Shown piece by piece: positions 7,749-14,565 of a stretch of 18,948 bases of DNA (positions within the stretch are counted from its first letter, which is position 1; the number at the start of each line of letters is the position of its first letter). The translations under genes were made by a program, and so were the position numbers. The stretch comes from Treponema sp. UBA4328. Lineage in GTDB: Bacteria > Spirochaetota > Spirochaetia > Treponematales > Treponemataceae. The notes beneath the pieces were generated by a model, which worked only from the letters and a program-made list of their open reading frames with translations, was not told where the DNA came from and ran no database searches. The DNA lies in the NCBI GenBank assembly GCA_002394465.1, contig DGTU01000156.1, positions 1 through 18,948 of the forward strand. The letters are read 5' to 3'.

Positions 7749-8600
7749 CTAGCAGTATTTTTCGAGTGCAGGCAGAAGTTCTTCAAAATAAAAGCGGTCG
7801 TCGATTTTTTTACCGCCCGAAGTTTTCCCGAGGTGTCTGTCGGCGCGGACTCCCTTGCCGTGAAAATCGCTTCCTGCCGTTACGAACATTCCCATTGAAT
7901 GTGCAAGTTCTTCAAGGCGTTCTGCTTCTCCTGCACGCGCTCCCGGATGCCAGGCTTCAAGGCCTTTGACTCCGGCTTCATGTATTTCGCTTAAGACCCC
8001 GCTGATTTTTCCCCAGGAAACGTACAGTGAAAGAGGGTGTGCAATTACCGGAAGTCCGCCGCTTGATTCTATTGCCCTGATTGCCTGTTTGAGGTCGGCT
8101 CCCTGATGCGGAATGTACCACGGGCGGCCTTTTGCAAGATATTTGTCAAATGCCTGCTGTCTTGTCTTTACCTTCCCGGTTTCAACCAGAAACTGTGCAA
8201 AATGCGGACGTCCGATCTGGGCTGCACTGAAACGTGCTTCCATTTCTTCAAGGGTTATGTCGATTTTGTCTTTCTGCATGAGTTCAACAATCTGACTGTT
8301 CCTGAAATTCCTGTCATCTGTCAGTTCTTCTATTATGGATTTGAGCTGCGGAGAACATTCCTTCAGGCCGAGTCCGAGCAGATGAAATTCTCCTGTCGGC
8401 CAGCTTATGTTAAGTTCAGTTCCGGGAACAAATATGATTCCCCGTTTTTCTGCTTCTTTTCCGGCTGCTTCAAGTCCGGCAGTCGTGTCATGGTCTGTCA
8501 GAGCCCATACCTTAAGTCCCTTTTCTGCAGCGTATCCGGCAGCTTCTTCAGGAGACAAAAGTCCGTCAGAAGCCGTTGAATGACAATGTAAATCAATCAT
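7749..8600 (-). CDS. PHP-domain metal-dependent phosphoesterase (RnmAM/YciV-like)
   Basis: A 283-residue PHP domain protein (COG0613). The metal-binding pattern is complete: H5 and H7 with D12 (HCHSTASDG), D36-H37 (TDHDT), E62 (GTELN), H133 (RPHF), H188 (IAHP) and D245/H247 (SDFHGKG). These ligands normally hold a tri-metal centre that hydrolyses phosphoesters. The best-studied relative, YciV/RnmAM, is a 5'-3' exonuclease acting on short RNA and on 3',5'-nucleotide bisphosphates; the same activity here is likely but inferred. It is cytoplasmic. It probably starts a two-gene unit with comM. It diverges from the cyclic-nucleotide regulator across 78 bp. No Shine-Dalgarno precedes ATG 8600; a TATTAT box lies 6 bp upstream, pointing to a leaderless message. 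Confidence 0.9.
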   Translation of the reverse strand: MIDLHCHSTASDGLLSPEEAAGYAAEKGLKVWALTDHDTTAGLEAAGKEAEKRGIIFVPGTELNISWPTGEFHLLGLGLKECSPQLKSIIEELTDDRNFRNSQIVELMQKDKIDITLEEMEARFSAAQIGRPHFAQFLVETGKVKTRQQAFDKYLAKGRPWYIPHQGADLKQAIRAIESSGGLPVIAHPLSLYVSWGKISGVLSEIHEAGVKGLEAWHPGARAGEAERLEELAHSMGMFVTAGSDFHGKGVRADRHLGKTSGGKKIDDRFYFEELLPALEKYC

Positions 8601-8606
8601 AAAGAA

Positions 8607-8612
8607 ATAATA
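8607..8612 (-). promoter_or_regulatory. Candidate -10 box of the PHP gene, leaderless type
   Basis: On the minus strand TATTAT (five of six matches to TATAAT) is followed by exactly 6 bp and then the ATG. No ribosome site exists in the upstream 20 bases. A matching -35 box is not convincing (TAACAC at 17-bp spacing), so the call rests on the -10 box and its spacing. Confidence 0.4.
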
Positions 8613-8633
8613 GCATAATTTGAAAAGTTGTGT

Positions 8634-8647
8634 TATACTGTACAGTA
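8634..8647 (+). promoter_or_regulatory. Candidate -10 box overlapped by a 12-bp perfect palindrome
   Basis: TATACT at 8634-8639 is a good -10 hexamer for the downstream regulator gene, although its -35 region is weak. Overlapping it is the perfect palindrome TACTGTACAGTA (8636-8647), which would cover the -10 box and the transcription start. That placement suits a repressor operator. The core CTGTACAG recurs only once in the window, at 2581-2588 in the rpoN/DUF1015 promoter. Confidence 0.5.
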
Positions 8648-8678
8648 ACGTTTACTTTTCTTTTTATGAGGGAAAATT

Positions 8679-9917
8679 ATGCCAAGAGCGGTCACATATT
8701 CAAAAGGCTCAATAATCTATTTTGAAGGCGACAAAGATGAACGTGTTTTCATCCTTCAGAAAGGTCTTGTCGTCATAACGACACAGGATATTGAAACACA
8801 TCAGCCTGTGACTGAGCAGATTAAGCAGGGTGAGTTCTTTGGCGTAAAATCAGCTCTTGCGCATGTTCAGCGTGAAGAAACTGCGACCGTACTCATGGAT
8901 TCCGTATGTATTTCAATGACGGTTCCTGAATTTGAAAATCTCCTTAATACAAACAAACAGGTCATAATGAAAATGCTTCAGGTTTTCTCAAAGCAGCTGA
9001 GGCAGATTCACAAAAGAACTGAAGACATCCTTAACAATAAACTTGAAGACCGCCAGACGGGAATGCTTTCCGTTGCAAAGGCTTTTTATGATGATGAATC
9101 ATGGCGAAGCTGCTGTGACGTATGTACGAACCTTGTAAAAAGATATCCGGCAATTGCTTCAAGCGAAGAATTCAAGCAGATGTTCACTACGGCACATGCA
9201 CATGCACAGAGGGCCGTTACTGAAACTTCCTTTGAAATGGAACAGGATACGTCTTCAACGAACAGTGCACTCAAGGTATTCCAGCTTCCTGCATTCTCGA
9301 GGTTCGCAAAAACCTATGAAGACGGACAGGTAATTATTACTGAATTTGAACCGGGTGACAGTTTCTACCTTATCCAGAGCGGAAACGTTCAGCTTGTAAA
9401 ATGCGTTAACGGACGCAAAAAGAATCTTGATATCCTTAAGCCGGGAGAATTCTTCGGCGAAATGGCAATTCTTGATCATTCTCCGCGAAGTGCAACCTGT
9501 GTTGCTTCCGGAAAGGTTGAATGTCTTGAATTTAACCGTGCAAACTTTGAACTTCTTATTACCGGAAACCCTCAGATTGCGCTTATCCTGATAAAACTCT
9601 TCTGTAAGCGAATCCACGACCAGAAACGCAGGCTTAAGATTCTCGTAATTCAGGACATTCAGGCCCGCCTTGCAGACGTATTCTGTATGTTCGACGAAAT
9701 GTATCCGATGGCAAATCCAAAGGACAGGTCACGCAGGTTTAACCTCACAATCCAGGATGTTGCTCACTGGGCAGGAATTACGACCGAAATGGCACGCGAA
9801 GAAGTTGACCGCTTTGTTGCTTCAAGAAAACTCGAAGTATACGATAACTTCATGATTGTATCTGACATAGTCGACATGAAGCGTATCGTTGACACAAAGT
9901 CTGTCGTCCGCAGCTAG
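8679..9917 (+). CDS. Crp/Fnr-like regulator with two cyclic-nucleotide-binding domains
   Basis: A 412-residue protein with an unusual layout. The first cyclic-nucleotide-binding domain (cNBD) spans about residues 5-110. A helical linker (about 125-185) contains a TPR-like stretch (AKAFYDDESWRSCCDVCTNL). A second cNBD covers about 205-315 and a winged helix-turn-helix about 325-400 (NLTIQDVAHWAGITTEMARE). In the second cNBD the phosphate-binding cassette is intact: GEFFGEMAILDHSPRSAT (257-273) has the Glu and Arg that hold the cyclic phosphate. In the first, the matching stretch (51-72) has lost the Glu (FGV instead of FGE) and the Arg is displaced, so it may not bind nucleotide. Ordinary Crp proteins are about half this length with a single cNBD. 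The Shine-Dalgarno GAGGG lies 6 bp before ATG. It appears monocistronic. A DNA-binding transcription factor is the best reading; ligand and targets are unknown. Confidence 0.85.
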   Translation: MPRAVTYSKGSIIYFEGDKDERVFILQKGLVVITTQDIETHQPVTEQIKQGEFFGVKSALAHVQREETATVLMDSVCISMTVPEFENLLNTNKQVIMKMLQVFSKQLRQIHKRTEDILNNKLEDRQTGMLSVAKAFYDDESWRSCCDVCTNLVKRYPAIASSEEFKQMFTTAHAHAQRAVTETSFEMEQDTSSTNSALKVFQLPAFSRFAKTYEDGQVIITEFEPGDSFYLIQSGNVQLVKCVNGRKKNLDILKPGEFFGEMAILDHSPRSATCVASGKVECLEFNRANFELLITGNPQIALILIKLFCKRIHDQKRRLKILVIQDIQARLADVFCMFDEMYPMANPKDRSRRFNLTIQDVAHWAGITTEMAREEVDRFVASRKLEVYDNFMIVSDIVDMKRIVDTKSVVRS

Positions 9918-9970
9918 TTTTCTCCTCTGACAGATTTAAAAAATTATTTTTCTCTTTTCGTATTTTTATT

Positions 9971-9999
9971 TTGCTTTTGCGAAGAAACGGGGTTATACT
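9971..9999 (+). promoter_or_regulatory. hpf promoter
   Basis: TTGCTT (9971-9976), a 17-bp spacer and TATACT (9994-9999) lie about 60 bp before the hpf start. The resulting leader of roughly 55 nt is one of the few longer 5' UTRs in the window. Confidence 0.55.
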
Positions 10000-10033
10000 T
10001 TAATCAGCGGAGAGAAAAAAAATCTGCAAAAGA

Positions 10034-10054
10034 CCCTGGATACAGGGCGAGGAG
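10034..10054 (+). promoter_or_regulatory. Small hairpin next to the hpf ribosome binding site
   Basis: CCCTG-GATA-CAGGG (10034-10047) forms a 5-bp stem with a tetraloop ending one base before CGAGGAG; the Shine-Dalgarno GAGGAG is at 10049-10054 and the ATG at 10062. It could modulate ribosome access, stabilise the message, or be chance. It is not long enough to sequester the site itself. Confidence 0.35.
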
Positions 10055-10061
10055 TACTCAC

Positions 10062-10349
10062 ATGAACAAGAACGTATCAGCAGTTGGCTTTGATTTTGAA
10101 GAAAAGCAGACAGAAATGATTGATAAGAAACTTGAGAGAATCAAGTATGCTGAAGATCTTATCATCGATCTTATTGTAAAAGTAAAACACGAGAAGGCTT
10201 ATAAATTTGATATAAACGTTAATTTCCGCTGGGGCGAACAGGCTCATGTTGCGGCAGATGACTTCGATTTTGGAGCTGCACTCAACAAAGTAATGGATGT
10301 CCTTGATACAAAAATTAAAAAGGCAAAAGATAAGGTACAGGAAAAGTAA
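10062..10349 (+). CDS. hpf: Ribosome hibernation promoting factor, short form (HPF/RaiA, S30AE family)
   Basis: A 95-residue cytoplasmic protein matching short HPF in length and pattern. The beta-strand opening (NVSAVGFDFEEKQTEMIDKK), basic positions (KVKHEKAYKFDINVNF) and the ending ALNKVMDVLDTKIKKAKDKV resemble the E. coli HPF core. Short HPF binds the 30S decoding centre and helps form inactive 100S ribosomes in stationary phase, usually with a partner such as RMF; the long form dimerises ribosomes alone through a C-terminal domain that is missing here. It stands as a single transcription unit between its own promoter and a strong terminator, just upstream of hprK. This resembles the rpoN-hpf-ptsN clusters of Proteobacteria with hprK/ptsH as neighbours instead. 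The family assignment is good but rests on a short sequence. Confidence 0.85.
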   Translation: MNKNVSAVGFDFEEKQTEMIDKKLERIKYAEDLIIDLIVKVKHEKAYKFDINVNFRWGEQAHVAADDFDFGAALNKVMDVLDTKIKKAKDKVQEK

Positions 10350-10376
10350 TTTTTCTCTAAAATGCTTTTTTATCCG

Positions 10377-10402
10377 GGCCGGTTTAACAGACCGGCCTTT
10401 TT
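10377..10402 (+). terminator. Rho-independent terminator of hpf
   Basis: A perfect 7-bp stem GGCCGGT / ACCGGCC with a 7-nt loop is followed by TTTTTATTTT, 27 bp after the hpf stop. It separates hpf from the hprK promoter that begins 15 bp later. Confidence 0.92.
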
Positions 10403-10416
10403 ATTTTACTTTACAC

Positions 10417-10446
10417 TTGACTAGATAACTGACAGGGGTGTATAGT
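10417..10446 (+). promoter_or_regulatory. hprK promoter
   Basis: TTGACT (10417-10422), an 18-bp spacer and TATAGT (10441-10446) lie directly after the hpf terminator. The ATG is 20 bp beyond the -10 box, giving a leader of about 14 nt with only a weak ribosome site (CGGAAT). Confidence 0.7.
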
Positions 10447-10466
10447 GAAAACACGGAATATTTCTT

Positions 10467-11456
10467 ATGGCTGATAAAGCGTTTACGGTTCTTGATCTGC
10501 TTGAATTGGAATTAAAAGAACAAAATGACCTCTGTTTAAAATGCATTGCCGGACGCAAGGGGCTCTCGCGCGAAATTACCGTGCCTGACGTTAACCGGCC
10601 GGGGCTTGCGCTGAGCGGATTCTATGAGTCTTTTGCCTGGCAGAGGGTTCAGCTGTTCGGACGCGGTGAGACTGCCTATCTTAAGAAGCTTGAAGAGGAC
10701 AAAAAAATGGATAATATCCTCAGGCTTTTTGAGTTTAACATTCCGTGCATAGTATTTGCCTACGGGCTTTCTCCTTCGCAGGAATTTCTTGATGCAGCTG
10801 CACGTTCAGAATGTGCAATCCTTCAGACCAGCCTTGAATCAACTGAATTTTCGACCAGACTTCTTCGTATTTTTTCAAATATTTTTGCTCCGCGCAAAAC
10901 GATGCACGGTGTTCTTGTTGAAGTTTACGGACTCGGAATACTCCTTACCGGAAGCTCGGGCGTCGGTAAATCTGAATGTGCGCTTGAGCTTGTAGAGCGC
11001 GGCCACCGTCTTGTTGCGGATGACGTTGTTGAAATCCGCTGTGTAAACGGCAATACGATTCTCGGTCAGGGAGCAAACAGCCTGATCAGTCATCATATGG
11101 AAATCCGCGGACTTGGAATCATAAACGTTACCCAGCTTTACGGTGTCGGTTCAGTCAGGAGCAGTAAGGAAGTTCAGCTTGTCATTAAGCTTGAAGAATG
11201 GGACTCTGCGAAAGTATACGACAGAATCGGTACTGCACATGATACGATAGACCTTCTTGGAGTAAAGATTCCAATACTTGAGGTACCCGTAAAATCAGGA
11301 CGCAATCTCCCTATCATTATTGAAGCTGCTGCAATGAACGAGCGCTTGAAATATATGGGATATGATTCTGCAAGGGATTTCAGTCAGAACGTACTCAAGT
11401 GGATTGAGACGGGACAGGCTCAGGCTGCTTATTACGGAAGTGATGATTCTTACTAG
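10467..11456 (+). CDS. hprK: HPr kinase/phosphorylase
   Basis: HprK phosphorylates HPr on Ser46 when energy and glycolytic intermediates are high and removes the phosphate when phosphate is high. The 329-residue protein is of normal length (310-330). The N-terminal domain is followed by the conserved His region (TMHGVLVEVYG, H147), the P-loop GSSGVGKS (162-169), DDVVEI (185-190) and the HprK signature EIRGLGIINV (212-221). The C-terminal tail with KSGRNLP and AAMNERLKYMG is typical. Its substrate HPr is encoded 63 bp downstream on the same strand, and the gap holds an inverted repeat rather than a clear terminator. No PTS enzyme I or sugar permease is present in the window. The usual treponemal picture of HPr as a regulator without a full sugar-uptake PTS would fit, but that is background knowledge. 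Confidence 0.97.
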   Translation: MADKAFTVLDLLELELKEQNDLCLKCIAGRKGLSREITVPDVNRPGLALSGFYESFAWQRVQLFGRGETAYLKKLEEDKKMDNILRLFEFNIPCIVFAYGLSPSQEFLDAAARSECAILQTSLESTEFSTRLLRIFSNIFAPRKTMHGVLVEVYGLGILLTGSSGVGKSECALELVERGHRLVADDVVEIRCVNGNTILGQGANSLISHHMEIRGLGIINVTQLYGVGSVRSSKEVQLVIKLEEWDSAKVYDRIGTAHDTIDLLGVKIPILEVPVKSGRNLPIIIEAAAMNERLKYMGYDSARDFSQNVLKWIETGQAQAAYYGSDDSY

Positions 11457-11460
11457 ACCT

Positions 11461-11489
11461 GTTATCTGAGAATAATCTTTGAAGATAAC
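11461..11489. repeat. Inverted repeat between hprK and ptsH
   Basis: GTTATCT (11461-11467) and AGATAAC (11483-11489) are perfect 7-bp inverted repeats with 15 bp between them, starting 4 bp after the hprK stop. There is no T tract, so it is not a standard terminator. The half-site centres are 22 bp apart, about two helical turns, so an operator is possible; a weak RNA stem is the alternative. A TATAAA box follows at 11497-11502 without a good -35. Confidence 0.45.
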
Positions 11490-11519
11490 TAAGCGATATA
11501 AAATTTAACGGAGGATGTT

Positions 11520-11786
11520 ATGACAGAAAAAATTCTTACAGTAAAAAATCGTGCCGGCATTCATGCGAGACCGGCAGCCCTTATTGCCCAGCTGGCAAAT
11601 AAATATCCATGTGAAATTACGATTGAAAAGGACTCTGCTACAGTTAATGCAAAGTCCATCATGGGCGTCATAACGATGGCTGCCAGCTACAATACGGTTC
11701 TTACGCTTAAAACTGACGGTGAAGGAGAATCTGAAGCTGCTGAAGCAATTCTTGCCCTCTTTGAGAGTAAATTCGAGGAGGAGTAA
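11520..11786 (+). CDS. ptsH: Phosphocarrier protein HPr
   Basis: An 88-residue HPr of exactly normal size. The active-site histidine that takes phosphate from enzyme I is H15 in AGIHARPAA. The regulatory serine targeted by HprK is S46 in AKSIMGVITMA. Both key residues are intact, so it can in principle be phosphorylated at either site. A strong Shine-Dalgarno (CGGAGG) precedes the ATG. It is followed without a gap by lexA: its stop codon TAA abuts the lexA ATG, and the codons for its last glutamates supply the lexA ribosome site. Together with hprK immediately upstream, this suggests HPr acts mainly as a metabolic signal. Confidence 0.97.
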   Translation: MTEKILTVKNRAGIHARPAALIAQLANKYPCEITIEKDSATVNAKSIMGVITMAASYNTVLTLKTDGEGESEAAEAILALFESKFEEE

Positions 11787-12395
11787 ATGAAGCAGATAAC
11801 GGAGCGTCAGCAGGAGGTTCTTTCCTTTATATCTGTTTTTACAAAGAACAACTCTTATCCTCCGACCGTCAGGGAAATAGGAGAGCACTTTGATATTTCG
11901 CTGCGTGCGGTTCAGGATCATATTACTGCACTTCAGAAAAAAGGCTTTCTTGCCCTTACACAGAAGAAGTCCCGATCCCTCAGGGTGCTTGCGGATAATT
12001 CCGTTGAGCCTGATACGTTCATGTCCAGGGTTCCGCTTCTCGGTACGATTGCTGCAGGAAGGCCGCTTTTGAGCGAAGAAAACCTTGACGGATATGTAAA
12101 CCTGACTGAACCTTTTGTCCGCCCTGGAAAAACATATTTTGCTCTCCGCGTCAGGGGAACCAGCATGATTAATGCAGGAATCCTTGAAGGAGACCTTGCC
12201 GTAATTGAACAGACTTCAGTTGCCGTTGACGGACAGATTGTTGTTGCTGTTGTAGATGATGCGATAACGCTCAAGCGTTTTTATAAAGAAGCTTCCGGCA
12301 TAAGGCTTCAGCCTGAGAATCCTGCATTTGAACCTATTCTCCGTAAGGATGTCCGTGTCGTAGGAACCCTTTCGAACATAGTACGGACTTACTAG
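11787..12395 (+). CDS. lexA: LexA repressor (SOS regulator, S24 autoprotease)
   Basis: LexA represses DNA-damage genes until RecA filaments stimulate its self-cleavage. The 202-residue protein has an N-terminal winged helix (ITERQQEVLSFI, then PPTVREIGEHFDIS) and a recognition-helix region SLRAVQDHITALQKKG that differs from the E. coli sequence. The C-terminal S24 peptidase domain has the Ala90-Gly91 cleavage bond (IAAGRP), catalytic Ser126 (RGTSMI) and Lys163 (ITLKRF). Their spacing is nearly that of E. coli LexA. The ATG directly follows the ptsH stop (TAAATG) and uses GAGGAGGAG inside ptsH as ribosome site, so translation is coupled to HPr. It is followed one base later by holA. I see no separate lexA promoter and no known type of LexA box next to it. 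Confidence 0.95.
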   Translation: MKQITERQQEVLSFISVFTKNNSYPPTVREIGEHFDISLRAVQDHITALQKKGFLALTQKKSRSLRVLADNSVEPDTFMSRVPLLGTIAAGRPLLSEENLDGYVNLTEPFVRPGKTYFALRVRGTSMINAGILEGDLAVIEQTSVAVDGQIVVAVVDDAITLKRFYKEASGIRLQPENPAFEPILRKDVRVVGTLSNIVRTY

Positions 12396-12396
12396 A

Positions 12397-13404
12397 ATGA
12401 ATCCGTCTGTTTACCTTTATACAGGACCTGAACTCGGAGAAAAGAATGATGCAGTTGATGCATTGAGGCAGTCCCTCAAAAAGAAATTCGGTTCAAGCGA
12501 TGATTTTGTATATTACGCTGCTGACGTCAGGATTCAGGATGTCGTTTCCCAGTTGAGAACGGAGTCTCTTTTTACGCCGGCTACCTTCATTCTCCTCAGG
12601 AATGCAGAAACAATAAAACTTAAGGATGACATTGAACTTCTCGGTTCATGGATTTCAAATCCTTCTGAAAATAATGTTCTTGTCCTCGTTTCTGATGAAA
12701 TCTCGGTAGATCCTAAGCTTGATAAACTCATTCCGAAAGAAAACAAGCGGATTTTCTGGGAAATGGATGATTCGCGCAAGGAAAGCTGGGTAAATAATTT
12801 TTTCAGGAAGAACGGATATTATATAGAACCTGATGCAGTACAGACGATTCTTGATATGGTTGAAAATAATACTGCAGAGCTGAAAGGCGAATGTGCAAGG
12901 TTTCTGCTGTGTTTTCCTAAGGATCATTCAATATCAGCTGCAGACGTAGAAAATATTCTTGCACATAACCGTGAAGAATCTGCATTTACGCTCTTCGATG
13001 CGATGGCTGACGGTGAAACTTCTGCTGCAAGGCGCTTTGAAAATTCCCTTGCGATACTGCAGAAAATACTTATGACAAAAAATTCCAGTCCGGTAATGCT
13101 CCTTTCGGGACTTGCTTCGTGTTTCAGAAAACTTTCATTATGGAAAATGCTGAATTCTGACGGAAATACGCCGGATGAAGGAATAATGCGTTCAAACGGT
13201 TTTACGAGCAAAAAGGCACGTGCCCAGTACAGCCGCGCTTCAAGGGTGTGGACTGCCGGTCAGTGCATGGCGGTTATATCACTCATTTCCAGAACGGATA
13301 TGGAAATTCGTTCGGCGGGTTCTGCTTTTGTTCAGGTACAGCTTGAACTCCTGCTTTATCAGATTATACTTAAAAAGGGTGCATACTGCTCCGATTATGA
13401 ATAA
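12397..13404 (+). CDS. holA: DNA polymerase III delta subunit HolA
   Basis: A 335-residue clamp-loader subunit; delta opens the beta sliding clamp. The family pattern is visible: an N-terminal AAA+-like fold without a working Walker A (YLYTGPELGEKNDAV), RTESLFTPATFILLRNAE near residue 55, the middle domain with ENNTAELKGECARFLL, and the C-terminal collar domain (SPVMLLSGLASCFRKLSLWK). Sequence divergence of HolA is normal, so absence of ATPase residues is not decay. The ATG begins one base after the lexA stop with only a weak ribosome site, suggesting coupled translation in the ptsH-lexA-holA message. No terminator is seen after it. Confidence 0.9.
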   Translation: MNPSVYLYTGPELGEKNDAVDALRQSLKKKFGSSDDFVYYAADVRIQDVVSQLRTESLFTPATFILLRNAETIKLKDDIELLGSWISNPSENNVLVLVSDEISVDPKLDKLIPKENKRIFWEMDDSRKESWVNNFFRKNGYYIEPDAVQTILDMVENNTAELKGECARFLLCFPKDHSISAADVENILAHNREESAFTLFDAMADGETSAARRFENSLAILQKILMTKNSSPVMLLSGLASCFRKLSLWKMLNSDGNTPDEGIMRSNGFTSKKARAQYSRASRVWTAGQCMAVISLISRTDMEIRSAGSAFVQVQLELLLYQIILKKGAYCSDYE

Positions 13405-13482
13405 TGAAAGGGGTGATTGTTGCCCGTTTTTAATTTATCATTTACAATAAAACTAACCATTAAAGTTTTGGGAGGAAAAAAA

Positions 13483-14565
13483 GTGAAGTTAAAACATATC
13501 TTTTTTGTAACAGGCGCTGTATCCGTGCTGTTTCTTGCTTCTTGTAAATCAACGGAAGAGCCTGCAGTTAAGGACGAGGTTCCGGAAGAGAAACCTTCTG
13601 CAGTTGAAACGCCTGCTGAAGTTCCTGCAGATTTTTCTGATGCAAATGCAAAACTCCTTGAGAAAGTTGAAGCTGCAAGAAACAAGGCTGCAGAGGCAGA
13701 TGCTGAAAAGTATTATCCGGATCAGTTTGCTGCAGCAGACAGGCTGTATGAAAGTCTGAAAAACAATGTTGCAGGTGATAACTCAAGAAGTTATGCACCT
13801 GAGGCTGGAGACCTTGTGGCACGCTATGAGTCACTTGCAAATGCTGCTCAGGCACGTGCAATGAAAGACAAGGTCGATGAAATGCAGTTCAACGAAGTTG
13901 ATAAAATTGCATACAAAGCCGGTGAAGATGCCCTTAATAAATATAATGCACTTGGTCCTGACGGAAATTCAGGTGACATGCTTGCAGAATCTAAGGTTGC
14001 CCTTGAAGCCTATACTGCAATCTTCAACAAGGGATTTGTTGCCCTCGCAGGACGCGAAAGACAGGCTGCCCTTGATGCAAAAAAACAGGCTGACAGCGTT
14101 AAGGCCGGTGTAGCCCAGAAAGAAGTTTATACAAAGGCATCTGATACATTCAAAAAAGCAGATTCTTCTTATGTAACAAAAGATATTGTCGGAGCCTATA
14201 ACGGATATAAGTCTTCAAAGGAAACATATCTTAACCTTTATGAAACGATTTCTGCAAAGCGCGCAGAAGCACAGGCTGCAATTGAACGTGCCAAAAAGCG
14301 TGTAGCAGATGCTGAATCATATTCAATTGAAGCTGACTCGATTGCACCTCTTACTGAACAGGTTAACGGAATTGAAAATGAAGACGCAGTTCTTCTTGAA
14401 AAAGATGAACTTGCAAATCCTGATGAAGCTGTAATCCACGTAGAAGAAGGACAGACTGCACAGGAAGCCGAAAAAGCTGCTGAAAAGGCAATTGAGGCAG
14501 AGAACCGCATTAATTCTGCTGCAGATGCAGTTGTAAATACAATTAATAATTCGGAGGCAAAGTAA
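13483..14565 (+). CDS. Alanine/glutamate-rich lipoprotein with DUF4398-like helical repeats
   Basis: The start is GTG at 13483, with a strong ribosome site (GGGAGG, 7 bp upstream), giving 360 residues. The N-terminus MKLKHIFFVTGAVSVLFLAS leads to Cys21, a spirochaetal lipobox (LASC), so the protein should be lipid-anchored in the envelope. The mature part is rich in Ala, Glu and Lys and mostly helical, with repeated motifs such as AAEADAEKYYPDQFAAADRL that resemble the DUF4398 pattern of envelope lipoproteins. The last third (RAEAQAAIERAKKRVADAES and beyond) looks like coiled coil. It overlaps the next gene by one base (TAATG), so the two are translationally coupled. Low-complexity composition makes precise homology uncertain. 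I do not recognise a named gene. Confidence 0.8.
   Translation: MKLKHIFFVTGAVSVLFLASCKSTEEPAVKDEVPEEKPSAVETPAEVPADFSDANAKLLEKVEAARNKAAEADAEKYYPDQFAAADRLYESLKNNVAGDNSRSYAPEAGDLVARYESLANAAQARAMKDKVDEMQFNEVDKIAYKAGEDALNKYNALGPDGNSGDMLAESKVALEAYTAIFNKGFVALAGRERQAALDAKKQADSVKAGVAQKEVYTKASDTFKKADSSYVTKDIVGAYNGYKSSKETYLNLYETISAKRAEAQAAIERAKKRVADAESYSIEADSIAPLTEQVNGIENEDAVLLEKDELANPDEAVIHVEEGQTAQEAEKAAEKAIEAENRINSAADAVVNTINNSEAK

Noticed and set aside
8106..8579. 157-codon open frame on the plus strand inside the PHP gene
   Set aside because: Antisense to a gene with every PHP metal ligand in place; no ribosome site or family pattern of its own, with a Cys/Phe-rich composition typical of a shadow frame.
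8636..8647. TACTGTACAGTA as an E. coli-type LexA box
   Set aside because: Half-sites agree, but the E. coli site has eight more bases between them, and the LexA recognition-helix region here is different; kept only as an unidentified palindrome.
9255..9617. 120-codon minus-strand open frame inside the cyclic-nucleotide regulator
   Set aside because: Lies over the intact second nucleotide-binding domain; no independent coding signal.
9918..9970. A/T-rich stretch after the cyclic-nucleotide regulator as a terminator
   Set aside because: Contains T runs and a weak AT palindrome but no stable GC-containing stem; not enough for a terminator call.
11505..11921. 138-codon minus-strand open frame across ptsH and the start of lexA
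   Set aside because: Runs through two well-conserved plus-strand genes and their junction; composition looks like antisense translation and no minus-strand promoter or ribosome site supports it.
13817..13838. TGGCAC...TTGC resembling a sigma-54 promoter
   Set aside because: The spacing between the two blocks is 12 bp instead of about 5, and it lies inside the lipoprotein coding sequence.
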